From Candidatus Zixiibacteriota bacterium (GTDB taxonomy: Bacteria > Zixibacteria > MSB-5A5 > UBA10806 > 4484-95), in assembly GCA_021159005.1 (NCBI GenBank), contig JAGGSN010000118.1:1-33329 (forward strand): 33,329 nucleotides of DNA, read 5' to 3'. Positions 7,915 through 16,799 of this stretch are shown piece by piece. The stretch's first letter is position 1, and each line of letters starts with the position of its first letter. The translations under genes were made by a program, and so were the position numbers. The notes under the pieces were generated by a model. That model was not told the DNA's origin, did no database searches, and saw nothing but the letters and a program-made list of their open reading frames with translations.

Positions 7915-9091
7915 TATCAAGATTATCTATAAAAAAGAGCTTTTGGATACCATCAGAGACAAGCGCACAATTATATCGATGATCATTGTGCCGATTTTAT
8001 TATTTCCCCTGCTGACTTTAGGCTTTTCCTCGTTTGCGGCTAGTATGGTGAAAAAATCGACAGAGGAAACTCATAAAGTAACGGTAATCGGTAAAAACTT
8101 TGCGCCGGAGCTTTACGCCATTATCGACAGCTCATCGAAAGTCGAGATAGTCGAGGTTGATTCGATAGAACAAGCTATCAACGATAAGATAATCAGGGCG
8201 GCGCTGGTCATACCGGAGGATTTTGCCGAGAACACTGAGGCGATGGATTCGGCATCCCTGACAATTGTTTACAACGGGACAGAGTCAAAGTCTGATTTTG
8301 CCGCCGCTAAGCTTCGCGATTTTGCCCGTGAATACCGCACCAATATTGTAGATAAGCGGCTTGCGGAATACAAGATAGACCCGCAAATTATTAAGCCATT
8401 CCTGATAATGAATAACAATATCGGCGAGGAAAAAATGGGCGCTTTTATGCTTTCGATGTTTCTGCCGTATGTAATTATAATGCTGAGCATGATAGGCGCT
8501 ATGTATACCGCGATAGATTTAACCGCCGGCGAAAAAGAGCGCGGCACGCTGGAAACAATCTTAGTCAGCCCTATTCCTCGCTGGCAATTGGCGACTGGCA
8601 AGTTTTTAACTATTCTGACAACTTCGCTTGTCTCGACAATTTTAGCGATATCAAGCATGTCTGCAACTATGTCATTTGGCATCATGTCTGCCGGTCCTAT
8701 GGCTGAAAATGTCGGGTTTGATATTACTTTTCAGATGATATTCGTTATCCTGCTTATGATGCTGCCAGCCGCCTGCCTGTTTTCGGCATTGTTGATGTCG
8801 ATTGCGATTTTCGCTAAAAGTTTCAAGGAGGCGCAAAGCTACACATCTCCTTTGATGATTATTGTTATCCTGCCATCGTTAGTGTCATTTATTCCAGGCA
8901 TCGAATTGAATTTACAATTGGCGTTTGTGCCTATAGTTAATATCTGTCTTGTAATCAAGGAATCGCTGATAGGCACTATTGAATGGCTGCATGTGTTTAT
9001 TGTATTCTTTTCGACATCAATATATGCGGCATTTGCTATATTTATAACTCACCGTATGTTTGAGAAAGAAAGCGTTATATTCAGGTCATGA
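7907..9091 (+). CDS. ABC-2 type transporter permease, NatB-like
   Basis: About 394 aa from ATG 7907 (TTG codons at 7892 and 7895 are less likely starts). One N-terminal membrane helix (RTIISMIIVPILLFPLLTL) is followed by a large outside loop of about 130 residues with a DUF3526/NatB-like fold pattern (VTVIGKNFAPELY, DKIIRAALVIPEDF). A cluster of five or six helices follows from ~170 on, including the ABC-2 signature EKERGTLETILVSPIPRWQLATGK split over residues ~207-230. It partners the ATPase just upstream. The exported substrate is unknown; Na+, antibiotic or lipid are all possible for this family. Confidence 0.9.
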   Translation: MNNIKIIYKKELLDTIRDKRTIISMIIVPILLFPLLTLGFSSFAASMVKKSTEETHKVTVIGKNFAPELYAIIDSSSKVEIVEVDSIEQAINDKIIRAALVIPEDFAENTEAMDSASLTIVYNGTESKSDFAAAKLRDFAREYRTNIVDKRLAEYKIDPQIIKPFLIMNNNIGEEKMGAFMLSMFLPYVIIMLSMIGAMYTAIDLTAGEKERGTLETILVSPIPRWQLATGKFLTILTTSLVSTILAISSMSATMSFGIMSAGPMAENVGFDITFQMIFVILLMMLPAACLFSALLMSIAIFAKSFKEAQSYTSPLMIIVILPSLVSFIPGIELNLQLAFVPIVNICLVIKESLIGTIEWLHVFIVFFSTSIYAAFAIFITHRMFEKESVIFRS

Positions 9092-10881
9092 GTGAAAATT
9101 TACCGGAACATGATAAACAGCCGATTGACTCCTCGCTAAATAATGCCGGCAAACGGTCGGTGGAACATCTGCTTATAGAAGCATCGCATATCCTTAATCA
9201 TAATCTTGAACTGGAAGCTTTGCTGAAAAATATCCTGAATATTTTAGCTGAATATCTTGATGCTGAAGCCTCCGCAATTTTCATTGAAGGCACTGAAAAT
9301 AAAAAGCCCGAGCTTTATATATATACATGTATTGAAAACACAGTCTCCCAATTGGATTCAGCCGCTATTGATAAAGGTGCTTTTTCTATGGTAATAGACA
9401 AGAAAACACCTTTGATAATCAATAAGTTATCTCCAACCGAGCATCTAAAAGAGATGGTGGACCGCAAGCTTAATATTTCTACACATAATCTTATGGCAGC
9501 TCCTATCATTCGCGAAGAGACATTTATAGGAGTCATCGAGGTATTTAATAAAAAAGAGGGGCATGATTTCAACACAAACGATCTGGAAATAATGGATGCC
9601 CTTGGCGAGCAGATAGCCTTAGCCATTACAAACGCAAAACTCATCAGCCGGGCGCAAAGAAAATCGGCAGAAGCACGCAGTCTCTATGAGGTGGGCAAGC
9701 TGATGTCGGGAGCTCTTGAGCTAAAAAACCTTCTTGAACTGATTGTCTATCAAGTCAGCCATCTGGTAAGTGTTGATGTGGCTACTATATATATTGTTGA
9801 TGAGGACGGCTCAATCAATGAAATAGTTTCTCAAGGCGTACCGGAGGAGTTTAAACCCAAGCTGTCACTAAAAATAGGTCAGGGGATTTGCGGCTGGGTC
9901 GCCAAGACCGGGCAATCACTGGTACTAAACGATGTCTCAAAAAACAAGCAGTATATCCAGATGCGACCTGAAACTAAAAGCGAGATTGCCGTACCGCTTA
10001 TATCAAGAGATAAAGTGATCGGGATATTCAATGTTGAATCAGACCTGCTTAACGCCTATACCGACTCCGACCTTAATCTTTTGGAAACATTCGCCAGTCA
10101 GGCGGCTGTTTCTATCGAGCGAGCGATATTGTATGAGCAGGCTATGGAGCAAAAAGCGCTTGAGGAGAAACTTGCGATTGCCAGACGCATCCAGCAAACT
10201 TTCCTACCTGAGAAAGACCCGGTAATACGCGGCTTTGATATTGCCGGTGTAAATATCCCCTCGGAGGCGGTTGGCGGCGATTATTATGATTTCATTGATA
10301 TTGTCAAAAACCAGATAGGCATCGCAATTGGCGATGTTTCCGGTAAGGGCATCGGCGCAGCGCTGATTATGGCGGCGTTCAGAGCCTCGCTTATAGCCGA
10401 AATAAGAAACAACTATGCTATCAGAACGATATTTGCCAAAGTAAATTCATTGCTGTATGAATCGATTGAACGGGAAAATTATGTTACTGCCGTTTATGGT
10501 GTTCTTGATTCTAAGAACAGGGTTTTTACGTTCTCCAATGCCGGCCATAATCCGCCGTTATTATTCAAATCGGATGGGAAAATAATCGAACTTACCGAAG
10601 GCGGACTGGCTATCGGCATGTTTGGAAACTCGGTTTATGAAGAACGGCCTGTTTATATCAACAACGGCGATATGCTTTTGTTTTATACTGACGGTGTTAC
10701 CGAAGCGCAAAATTACAATGATGAGGAATTCGGAACAGACCGGTTGAAAAATATAATTATAGAATCGAAAGACGAAAGCTCTCGGGCTATAATTAATAAG
10801 GTTGTGGAGGCGGTGCAAAAATATAAATCGGCATCGAATCAGCTTGATGACCTTACTATGATATTGTTGAAATGTCAGTAG
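9088..10881 (+). CDS. GAF-GAF-SpoIIE/PP2C serine phosphatase (RsbU-like)
   Basis: 597 aa, cytoplasmic. Two GAF sensory domains occupy roughly 40-190 and 200-350, each starting with a long helix (HLLIEASHILNHNLELEALL; ARSLYEVGKLMSGALELKNL). A linker helix with the AIARRIQQTFLPE motif (~362-374) then leads to a PP2C SpoIIE domain. Its metal-binding motifs are GGDYYDF (~394), GIAIGDVSGKGIGAAL (~410-425), SNAGHNPPL (~484), LLFYTDGVTEA (~530) and DDLTMILL near the end. Such proteins dephosphorylate anti-sigma-factor antagonists in partner-switching pathways. No STAS or HPK partner is nearby. The start ATG overlaps the permease stop (ATGA), with CAGG before it, so it is in the ABC-transporter operon. 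Confidence 0.93.
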   Translation: MSENLPEHDKQPIDSSLNNAGKRSVEHLLIEASHILNHNLELEALLKNILNILAEYLDAEASAIFIEGTENKKPELYIYTCIENTVSQLDSAAIDKGAFSMVIDKKTPLIINKLSPTEHLKEMVDRKLNISTHNLMAAPIIREETFIGVIEVFNKKEGHDFNTNDLEIMDALGEQIALAITNAKLISRAQRKSAEARSLYEVGKLMSGALELKNLLELIVYQVSHLVSVDVATIYIVDEDGSINEIVSQGVPEEFKPKLSLKIGQGICGWVAKTGQSLVLNDVSKNKQYIQMRPETKSEIAVPLISRDKVIGIFNVESDLLNAYTDSDLNLLETFASQAAVSIERAILYEQAMEQKALEEKLAIARRIQQTFLPEKDPVIRGFDIAGVNIPSEAVGGDYYDFIDIVKNQIGIAIGDVSGKGIGAALIMAAFRASLIAEIRNNYAIRTIFAKVNSLLYESIERENYVTAVYGVLDSKNRVFTFSNAGHNPPLLFKSDGKIIELTEGGLAIGMFGNSVYEERPVYINNGDMLLFYTDGVTEAQNYNDEEFGTDRLKNIIIESKDESSRAIINKVVEAVQKYKSASNQLDDLTMILLKCQ

Positions 10882-10934
10882 GATAGGTTAGCTTGCATAG
10901 TTTACAAACCATAACATTTACTCTTCTGTCATAA

Positions 10935-11072
10935 CTGTCGGAAGTTACTTTCGGCAGCATAAAAATAGTTGGTACACGAAGACATACACCAGCCGCGAAA
11001 TACACTCCCGGATTTTGAGTTGAGGTTTATTATAGCAAACAAAGAGGGCGTATGCAATACGCCCCTACGCGC
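10935..11072. repeat. Composite hairpin cassette (families C, B, A)
   Basis: C at 10935-10957 (CTGTCGGAAG/CTTTCGGCAG), B at 10968-10996 and A at 11044-11072 (GAGGGCGTATGCAATACGCC then CCTACGCGC). The same three modules appear in different order at 471-570. A D-like fragment (CTGAGGCGGATGCCCCT) follows near 11133. They occupy most of the 330-nt spacer 10882-11211 between the convergent phosphatase and T6SS operons. No gene or clear terminator was seen there. Confidence 0.85.
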
Positions 11073-11211
11073 AGTGAGTATATTATTTTAATACTTGAGT
11101 TATTGCTTTGCCAACAACCTAAGAGCGTATCTGTCTGAGGCGGATGCCCCTTAGCGCTGGTGTATATCAAGCGCAGGTTTATTGTAAAAATATTAACTGT
11201 AAAATCTGGGA

Positions 11212-12048
11212 TTATTTTGTAAAAGGCAGAGGCTCGCTTAGCGTTTTTATAACGCGTCCGAATTTTTCTCGTTTCAAATTGTCAAATATAGCTCTCAGAT
11301 AATCCCCAATTTCTTTTTGCCTATCCCCTATCATGTCGAATTTTATTTTTAGCGGATCATCCGGGATGCTGGACCTTCTGTAATAACAGCCTATGCTATA
11401 ATCAAGATTTTTTTTAAAAGCGAAAGTTGTCATAGCAATCTTTGACTTTATCTCAAGAGGCAGCAGCTTTAACAGATAGTAAATTATTTCCTCGGCAGTG
11501 CGGACATGGTTGTTCGATATATAATATATCTCCCCGCCCGAAAGTATTGTGTGAAGATATTCAAACATCGAATCATAATATACCCGCGGTATTTCAGACA
11601 GATCTGACGGCGGTATGGAACTCTTATCGAGAAATATGGTCTGGCAATTGCTTTTCCTTGTCCAGGCAGTCAGGAATGTTCCCTGCGATTCTAGCATGAA
11701 AGGATTGAACTCCAGATACCTGTAATCATCCTCGGATAGTATCAGCGCATGCCTGACAAGAGCGCCCTCTCTGCCAATCTGGTCTTTTCCAGAATTAATG
11801 ACCTTAACTACGGCTATTAGTTTTTTATTATTTGCTGATTTGTTTTTAAGCGGAAACTGGTTTAATGATCTTTTAAATTTCAGATTACGGCAATCGCCCC
11901 AGCTATTGCAAAATTCTACAATCTCCTGCTGGGCTTCGGGTGAAATACCCGATGTTTTACCGACTACCTGCTGACCTCTACGGCTGTACGAAAAGGCTCC
12001 GTAAACCATGTTCTCTATGATTATGTTTTTAGAAACGTTAAAACTCAA
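11212..12048 (-). CDS. GAP1-N-like GTPase-associated protein at the TagF position
   Basis: 278 aa, soluble, no signal or membrane helix. The N-terminal pattern VYGAFSYSRRGQQVVGKTSG, then IVEFCNSWGD, resembles the GAP1-N domain (GTPase-associated protein 1) found beside GTPases in predicted conflict or GTPase-associated systems. Recognition is from memory and is tentative. The gene overlaps the upstream GTPase gene by 4 nt (TTGA), arguing for coupled synthesis and a shared complex. In classical T6SS operons TagF sits here, after tssM, but no TagF signature is visible. The TTG start at 12048 gives 278 aa; an ATG at 12009, just before VYG and with GAGAAC upstream, is a real alternative. Last gene of the operon. 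Confidence 0.55.
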   Translation of the reverse strand: MSFNVSKNIIIENMVYGAFSYSRRGQQVVGKTSGISPEAQQEIVEFCNSWGDCRNLKFKRSLNQFPLKNKSANNKKLIAVVKVINSGKDQIGREGALVRHALILSEDDYRYLEFNPFMLESQGTFLTAWTRKSNCQTIFLDKSSIPPSDLSEIPRVYYDSMFEYLHTILSGGEIYYISNNHVRTAEEIIYYLLKLLPLEIKSKIAMTTFAFKKNLDYSIGCYYRRSSIPDDPLKIKFDMIGDRQKEIGDYLRAIFDNLKREKFGRVIKTLSEPLPFTK

Positions 12049-14096
12049 TCAAGCTTATCCTTGAAGAGAGAATAAAATTCCGACAACTCGAATTTAAACC
12101 GGATATCAACACCCTCGCGGGCAAAAGGTATTTGTTCGCCATCCATACTCAAGATGAAATAACCCGGCTTGAAACTGTAGCTTTCCCTGTTTACATCGCC
12201 CTGATACAAAATAATGGCGACATTTTCATCACCAGCAACAGGCACGCGGATAGTCTTATCGTTATCTAAATCATCGATAAAACCCTGAGGAAATCCGGGA
12301 GCATTATCAAACGAAACAGTATAGCCATGCTCGCCGCCCGAAGCGCCGGTAACAGTAAAAGGAATTTTAATACCGCGCTGAATCCTCGAAACACCGTTTA
12401 TGTATTTTTGTATCTTGTTAGAATATCTTTTCATCTTAGGGTTATCCGGATTATCATCAAGAGTTTTCTTAAACTCGAGAAGCTTGGCCGGAAAACGATC
12501 GGGAGTATCGCCCAGCAGATAATCGAAATCCTGACGAGCCAAATTGTCATAGAATTCTTTTCTCAGCTTCTTGTACTCATTGACTAATCCCTGGGTTTGA
12601 GATACTTCCGCTACAGAAGGCGCTCTTTTAATCCCTTCGCGCTTTTCAGCGATTTTGGCTTTTGTTCTATCTTTATCTCCGGCGTTATTTAAGGAATCTG
12701 CCAAGCTGTCGGCTAAATTAAGGTCGGCTTCTATTTCGCTCAGAGAGGCGTTATACTTGGCTGTATCAGCACCTAAGGTTGATAGTGTCTGAATCTTGCC
12801 GTCTAAGGACGAAAGAATTTGACTTATCCTGCGGTTTAATTCGCTTTTTGCTTGGGATGAACCTCTGTTTAAATAAAGTTTGGATTGCTCCAGAGCTATT
12901 TCACTGAACTCGCTGAAAAAGTTTCTCACTATGAATAGATTGCTGTATCTTTTATAGGCGTTTCCCGTGCTCCTGTTTATAACTGAAGCTGTGCCTGTAT
13001 ACTGGCTGATTTCTCTGAATAGAGACCTGGTTTTCACATGGTTATAGATATGACCAAAGGCGACAATATCAACGATCAATAATATTATCAGGGCTGTCCA
13101 TTTAAGGATACTTTTATAAACAATAGCCCGTCTGTAGGCGGCGATTCTGGATATCGCCCATTGCAAGGGACTGCTTATGCCAAGAGGCCGGAGGTCTTCC
13201 GGCGGCACTTTGACTTTATCGCCATCCTCGTCGGTGATAGTTTCGGGAGCATTGCCGGTGGATGATATAAAGAACACCTGATAATCGAGCGTGCGGGTGA
13301 TTAGCGGTTTGAAAAACGACTCCAAGCGATTGAGCATTTTTTCCACTTCGCCTTTCCAATCGGGTCGGCTGGTGATGTTTCGTTGTTTTAGCACGCCTCT
13401 TAAAAAGCCGGCGAAATTCATAGCCCGTATAAAACCGGCGCCTTTACCAATCAGCATAGATTGCTCGGCTGATTTAAAGCCCGGCATCTCATCCGCTTTG
13501 GATATAACGAGTCCAATCGGAATTTTCAACTTCTTCTCAACGCTCGATAACTGGTCTATTAAATCGGTAAAAGAAGCGATTCTATTTGACCGTTCGCCTT
13601 CGTTTTTAATCGCCTCCGGGTCGATAAAGAAGAATACGCATTCGCAATCTTTAAAGTATTCTACCAATTCCTGTTTGTCATCGCCGCGGCTGTCGATATA
13701 AACCAACTCACCGGAATAGTCTATGGTGTTTACCGGGACGATTTTATTTTTACCAACCCTAATCTCGAAATTTAATTTTTGTTCGCCAGTGGAAAGCGGC
13801 GGGAATCGCCTTGCAGAAATGTTTTTCCCTGTTTCAAGATCAATGCCTTTACCGCGCATCAGATTGAATTTTTCTTCCAAGATTTCTTGAGTTTCACCGA
13901 GCGCCATTATCTCGAATTTGGGGGACTTTTTGCTGAAAGCATATACTATGGTGAAAAATACGGTTTTGCCAACGCCTTTATGACCATACACGCCTATCCG
14001 GAAAATCGATTTGTCGACTTCCTTTCCTTTGCCTGCGGGAAGGTCGACTTTTTTCTTTAATTTGGCGGCACTTTTAAATATTTTTAATATACTCAT
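12045..14096 (-). CDS. Membrane-anchored GTPase, TssM-like, of the T6SS locus
   Basis: 683 aa. The N-terminal P-loop GTPase domain (~31-285) has G1 GHKGVGKT (38-45), G3 DYSGE (126-130), G4 SKAD (199-202) and a possible G5 SSTGN (278-282). A single hydrophobic helix at about 332-350 (LKWTALIILLIVDIVAFGHI) is followed by a helical, coiled-coil-rich stretch (~360-580) and a beta-rich C-terminus (~585-683). The expected topology is GTPase inside and the C-terminal half in the periplasm, as in the NTPase-to-periplasm layout of TssM. It is far shorter than TssM (~1100+ aa) and lacks the two N-terminal helices. It lies after tssK and the TssL-like gene, in the tssM position. A homolog of stand-alone DO-type GTPases is the other reading. 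Confidence 0.6.
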   Translation of the reverse strand: MSILKIFKSAAKLKKKVDLPAGKGKEVDKSIFRIGVYGHKGVGKTVFFTIVYAFSKKSPKFEIMALGETQEILEEKFNLMRGKGIDLETGKNISARRFPPLSTGEQKLNFEIRVGKNKIVPVNTIDYSGELVYIDSRGDDKQELVEYFKDCECVFFFIDPEAIKNEGERSNRIASFTDLIDQLSSVEKKLKIPIGLVISKADEMPGFKSAEQSMLIGKGAGFIRAMNFAGFLRGVLKQRNITSRPDWKGEVEKMLNRLESFFKPLITRTLDYQVFFISSTGNAPETITDEDGDKVKVPPEDLRPLGISSPLQWAISRIAAYRRAIVYKSILKWTALIILLIVDIVAFGHIYNHVKTRSLFREISQYTGTASVINRSTGNAYKRYSNLFIVRNFFSEFSEIALEQSKLYLNRGSSQAKSELNRRISQILSSLDGKIQTLSTLGADTAKYNASLSEIEADLNLADSLADSLNNAGDKDRTKAKIAEKREGIKRAPSVAEVSQTQGLVNEYKKLRKEFYDNLARQDFDYLLGDTPDRFPAKLLEFKKTLDDNPDNPKMKRYSNKIQKYINGVSRIQRGIKIPFTVTGASGGEHGYTVSFDNAPGFPQGFIDDLDNDKTIRVPVAGDENVAIILYQGDVNRESYSFKPGYFILSMDGEQIPFAREGVDIRFKFELSEFYSLFKDKLD

Positions 14097-14115
14097 ATTT
14101 TTTTCTCAAATCAGA

Positions 14116-15084
14116 CTAACGCTGTTTAACTTCTTCAATTCTCTTTTTAAACTCGACAAACTTTTTATCCTGATATTTCCCCATCACCTGAAAAACAGCG
14201 ACTAAGAATACAATCAATGCTAAAAAAGCAAAAACAAAATAAACGAAATTACCGCGGCTTTTAGTAATCACAAACAGGACATACCGGGGAGCGCGAAATA
14301 TTCCCATAACAAAACGAAAGATGGCAAAGAAAAGCTGTTTGAACCGTCCCCAGAAAGGAATCTTGGTTTTCAGATACTTCATTTCGAAAAGGATGTCGCG
14401 ATATATCGGGTTGGAATCAGCCATTTTAGCGAAAACTTTGTACTCCGAAAGCTTATATTCGGGTGATTGCTTGTCTTGCATCAACTGGTTTGAACCTTTA
14501 TTGAGATGCCGTCGCCGCAAGGCTAAAAACAGCTGCGAATGCTGAATTGTTTCCAACTTATCAAGGATTTGATACGCCGGATCTTCGAGAACATTAGGAT
14601 CATTGTTAAGGTTTTGGAGTTCGGCGATTTTTGTTAGAAAATAGAATCTCAATTCTTCACAGCGCTTTAACAAGCTGCGGTCAAGCAGATGAACTGCCAG
14701 TTCAAGTTCCAAATAATCGATATCGGATCTTTTCTTCCGCAGCTTCAGGCAAAATCTGTATGCTTCCTGGTATTGCGCCGCCATCGGTATCAGGATAGGA
14801 AACATAGTCGCCAGAAGATGCGAGGTGATGTACCGTAAATCTGTTCCGCCCTGCGGCGAGTTAAACGCCACCTTATCGAATTCGAAGAGAAGGCTGTCAT
14901 CTACGCCCTTTATTATATCAAGATTATTTTGGTCGCGCACCAATTTGAGATGCGAAAGGACGTTTTCAAAATAGTTAATGAACTCATCAACATCAAACTT
15001 GCGTCCGGTCTCGTATTCCTTAACATAATTGAATAGGATATTTATCGCTTTATGTCGTTCATATTCTGCCAATTGCCGCTCCAT
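14116..15084 (-). CDS. TssL-like C-tail-anchored membrane protein of the T6SS locus
   Basis: 322 aa. A long, mainly helical cytoplasmic part (1-250) is followed by an amphipathic stretch (~245-270, aromatic and basic) and one strong membrane helix (YFVFAFLALIVFLVAVFQVM, ~283-302), leaving a short charged tail (KRIEEVKQR). A helical cytoplasmic body with a C-terminal anchor is the architecture of TssL/DotU, and the gene follows tssK as tssL usually does. No sequence motif of DotU was recognised, so the call rests on topology and position. ATG at 15084 overlaps the tssK stop (TAATG). No ribosome site of its own is obvious, so translation is likely coupled. It probably links the baseplate to the GTPase encoded next. 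Confidence 0.5.
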   Translation of the reverse strand: MERQLAEYERHKAINILFNYVKEYETGRKFDVDEFINYFENVLSHLKLVRDQNNLDIIKGVDDSLLFEFDKVAFNSPQGGTDLRYITSHLLATMFPILIPMAAQYQEAYRFCLKLRKKRSDIDYLELELAVHLLDRSLLKRCEELRFYFLTKIAELQNLNNDPNVLEDPAYQILDKLETIQHSQLFLALRRRHLNKGSNQLMQDKQSPEYKLSEYKVFAKMADSNPIYRDILFEMKYLKTKIPFWGRFKQLFFAIFRFVMGIFRAPRYVLFVITKSRGNFVYFVFAFLALIVFLVAVFQVMGKYQDKKFVEFKKRIEEVKQR

Positions 15085-16529
15085 TAATAAATGTAAACAT
15101 TTACCATTTCCGCTTTAATATCTTTTAAATCCTGCGGGTTGAAATTCCCTCTGACATTTAAGTTTATAGTATTGATTGACGGGTCTGCCATATCATCCAT
15201 CGGTTTCAGCAAAAGATTGCCCGGCGAGCCTTCCGCATCGATATAAACAGGGTCCATCCGTCCGGGAATATTATTATCATTTAAACCAATTTTCACCATA
15301 ATATATCTATAGTCAACGCCTCCCAGCAACTCCCGATTCAGGCTGATTAACACATCCCTTGAAACCATGCTTTCAAAACCATCAATTTTGATGGTTACTC
15401 CATCCCGTTCAATGTCGCTGGCAATTTCCCTGAATGGCTGCAGGTTGTATTCCCTATTGCGATATGACAGGATTTTACCGATTTCTGTAAGCGCTCCGGC
15501 AAGCTTTCTCACCAGACCTATAAACTCCACAAAATCCGTCATAAGCAAAACAAGCTTGGAAGTTAGCTGACCTAAAGCGTGATGGTTGTATCCGGCGCTG
15601 GTAAATTCCTTGGCTCCCTCGAGGAAACGATTTAGGATTTTATCTCCTTCATACTTTTTCTTCAATGTAATTGCCGCATCCCGATATGTTGCAAGCATGG
15701 CCTCTACAGTGCCAAAAATTTGCTGATAAAACGAGATGAGATTATACGGCGGCGCAGGCAAATCAGGGTCGGGATGAACTTTAAGCTTGCCGCCCAGATT
15801 TAGCGATATGTTAGCCAGCATATCCTGGAACTGTTTGTGGTCGATACCGAATTTACCGGGCTTGTCCTGCATCACCGAGATAAATGACTGATAACCTTTA
15901 GCCGCTTCCTGCTGGGCAAGCAGCATCAAGCCGGACAAGCGGCGGCATTGCTCGGCAAGCAACGGATGAGCGCCAATTGTAGTGCATGGTGGAATAAAAT
16001 CAGCATGAAGGTCTGGCCTTTCATCCTCGAAATAGATTTCGCCTATTTTAAGGCAATCGGCGGGATCGATATTCAACAGGTTGCCGGTGATTAAATTATA
16101 TTCAAAACCGCGATACGGTTGTCTTGTTGGTTCATCATCATCAGAGGGCATCCCGACGCCTATTTTTGTATTTTTCGCCCATACATACACCGGGATTCCA
16201 TCGCTGCCGGCTGTCTGTATAGGTGAAGATACCAAATTATTTTCAAACTGCTCGTCTATTTGTATTAACTTGCCGCTTGCTGTCAATCCCATACATCTCG
16301 AAAGAACCACCACCCAATCCTGTCCGTTAAAATCAACCCTTATTTCTAAGGAGGAATCTTCATCGGCAGAAGCTGGAGTCAATCCAAAATGCTGAATGCT
16401 ATGTTTAATAGTCCAGTGGTTTAGCGATTCGAAATATCTTTCCTGGTCTATAAGATGGGATGCGTTAACCAGCATGCCATCTTCCCAATTGACAGAAAGA
16501 AACCTTTTTGATTTATTCAGATCATCCAT
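15084..16529 (-). CDS. tssK: Type VI secretion baseplate protein TssK
   Basis: 481 aa, soluble. The N-terminal region NWEDGMLVNASHLIDQERYF corresponds to the conserved W-x-x-G-hhh-x-x-x-H-hh-x-Q-x-x-Y opening of TssK, which adapts the baseplate wedge (TssFG) to the membrane complex. A helical middle (~210-370) and a C-terminal beta domain (~385-481) fit the three-domain TssK layout; the C-terminal domain normally contacts TssL/TssM. ATG at 16529 with GGTGA a few bases before it. It is separated from tssG by 248 nt of repeat-bearing sequence, the longest gap in the operon. Confidence 0.8.
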   Translation of the reverse strand: MDDLNKSKRFLSVNWEDGMLVNASHLIDQERYFESLNHWTIKHSIQHFGLTPASADEDSSLEIRVDFNGQDWVVVLSRCMGLTASGKLIQIDEQFENNLVSSPIQTAGSDGIPVYVWAKNTKIGVGMPSDDDEPTRQPYRGFEYNLITGNLLNIDPADCLKIGEIYFEDERPDLHADFIPPCTTIGAHPLLAEQCRRLSGLMLLAQQEAAKGYQSFISVMQDKPGKFGIDHKQFQDMLANISLNLGGKLKVHPDPDLPAPPYNLISFYQQIFGTVEAMLATYRDAAITLKKKYEGDKILNRFLEGAKEFTSAGYNHHALGQLTSKLVLLMTDFVEFIGLVRKLAGALTEIGKILSYRNREYNLQPFREIASDIERDGVTIKIDGFESMVSRDVLISLNRELLGGVDYRYIMVKIGLNDNNIPGRMDPVYIDAEGSPGNLLLKPMDDMADPSINTINLNVRGNFNPQDLKDIKAEMVNVYIY

Positions 16530-16604
16530 TTATTCACCATTGTTTTCAGGATTATCAATCCTCCCAATATTTGCGATTATGAAGGATAGTTTAAGTTGAA
16601 ATAT

Positions 16605-16717
16605 TTGTCAATTATTTTCATTATTTATTATTACCAGCAAAAATGTCGGGTTTCTCCCCGCTGGTCGGAACCCGACCTACAATTATGTTGTCAATTTTTT
16701 TCATTATTTATTATTAC
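16605..16717. repeat. Family E repeat copy 2 flanked by 30-bp direct repeats
   Basis: The E core is 16643-16682 (GTCGGGTT ... AACCCGAC, ending CTACAA). It sits between two direct repeats, 16605-16634 and 16688-16717, that agree at 29 of 30 positions (both begin TTGTCAATT and end TTATTATTAC). This looks like insertion of the hairpin with duplication of its target, between tssK and tssG. Confidence 0.85.
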
Positions 16718-16721
16718 TCAG

Positions 16722-16799
16722 TTTGGCGCTGTATCCCGGTAAAAATGTCGGTTTTCTCTCGCCGGTCGGAACACGACCTACAATTTGGCGCTGTATCCC
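16722..16799. repeat. Family E repeat copy 3 flanked by 16-bp direct repeats at the tssG end
   Basis: The E core is 16745-16783. On both sides lies the identical 16-mer TTTGGCGCTGTATCCC (16722-16737 and 16784-16799). The right copy is the last part of the tssG coding sequence. The left copy is a stranded duplicate beyond the present stop codon. Confidence 0.88.
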
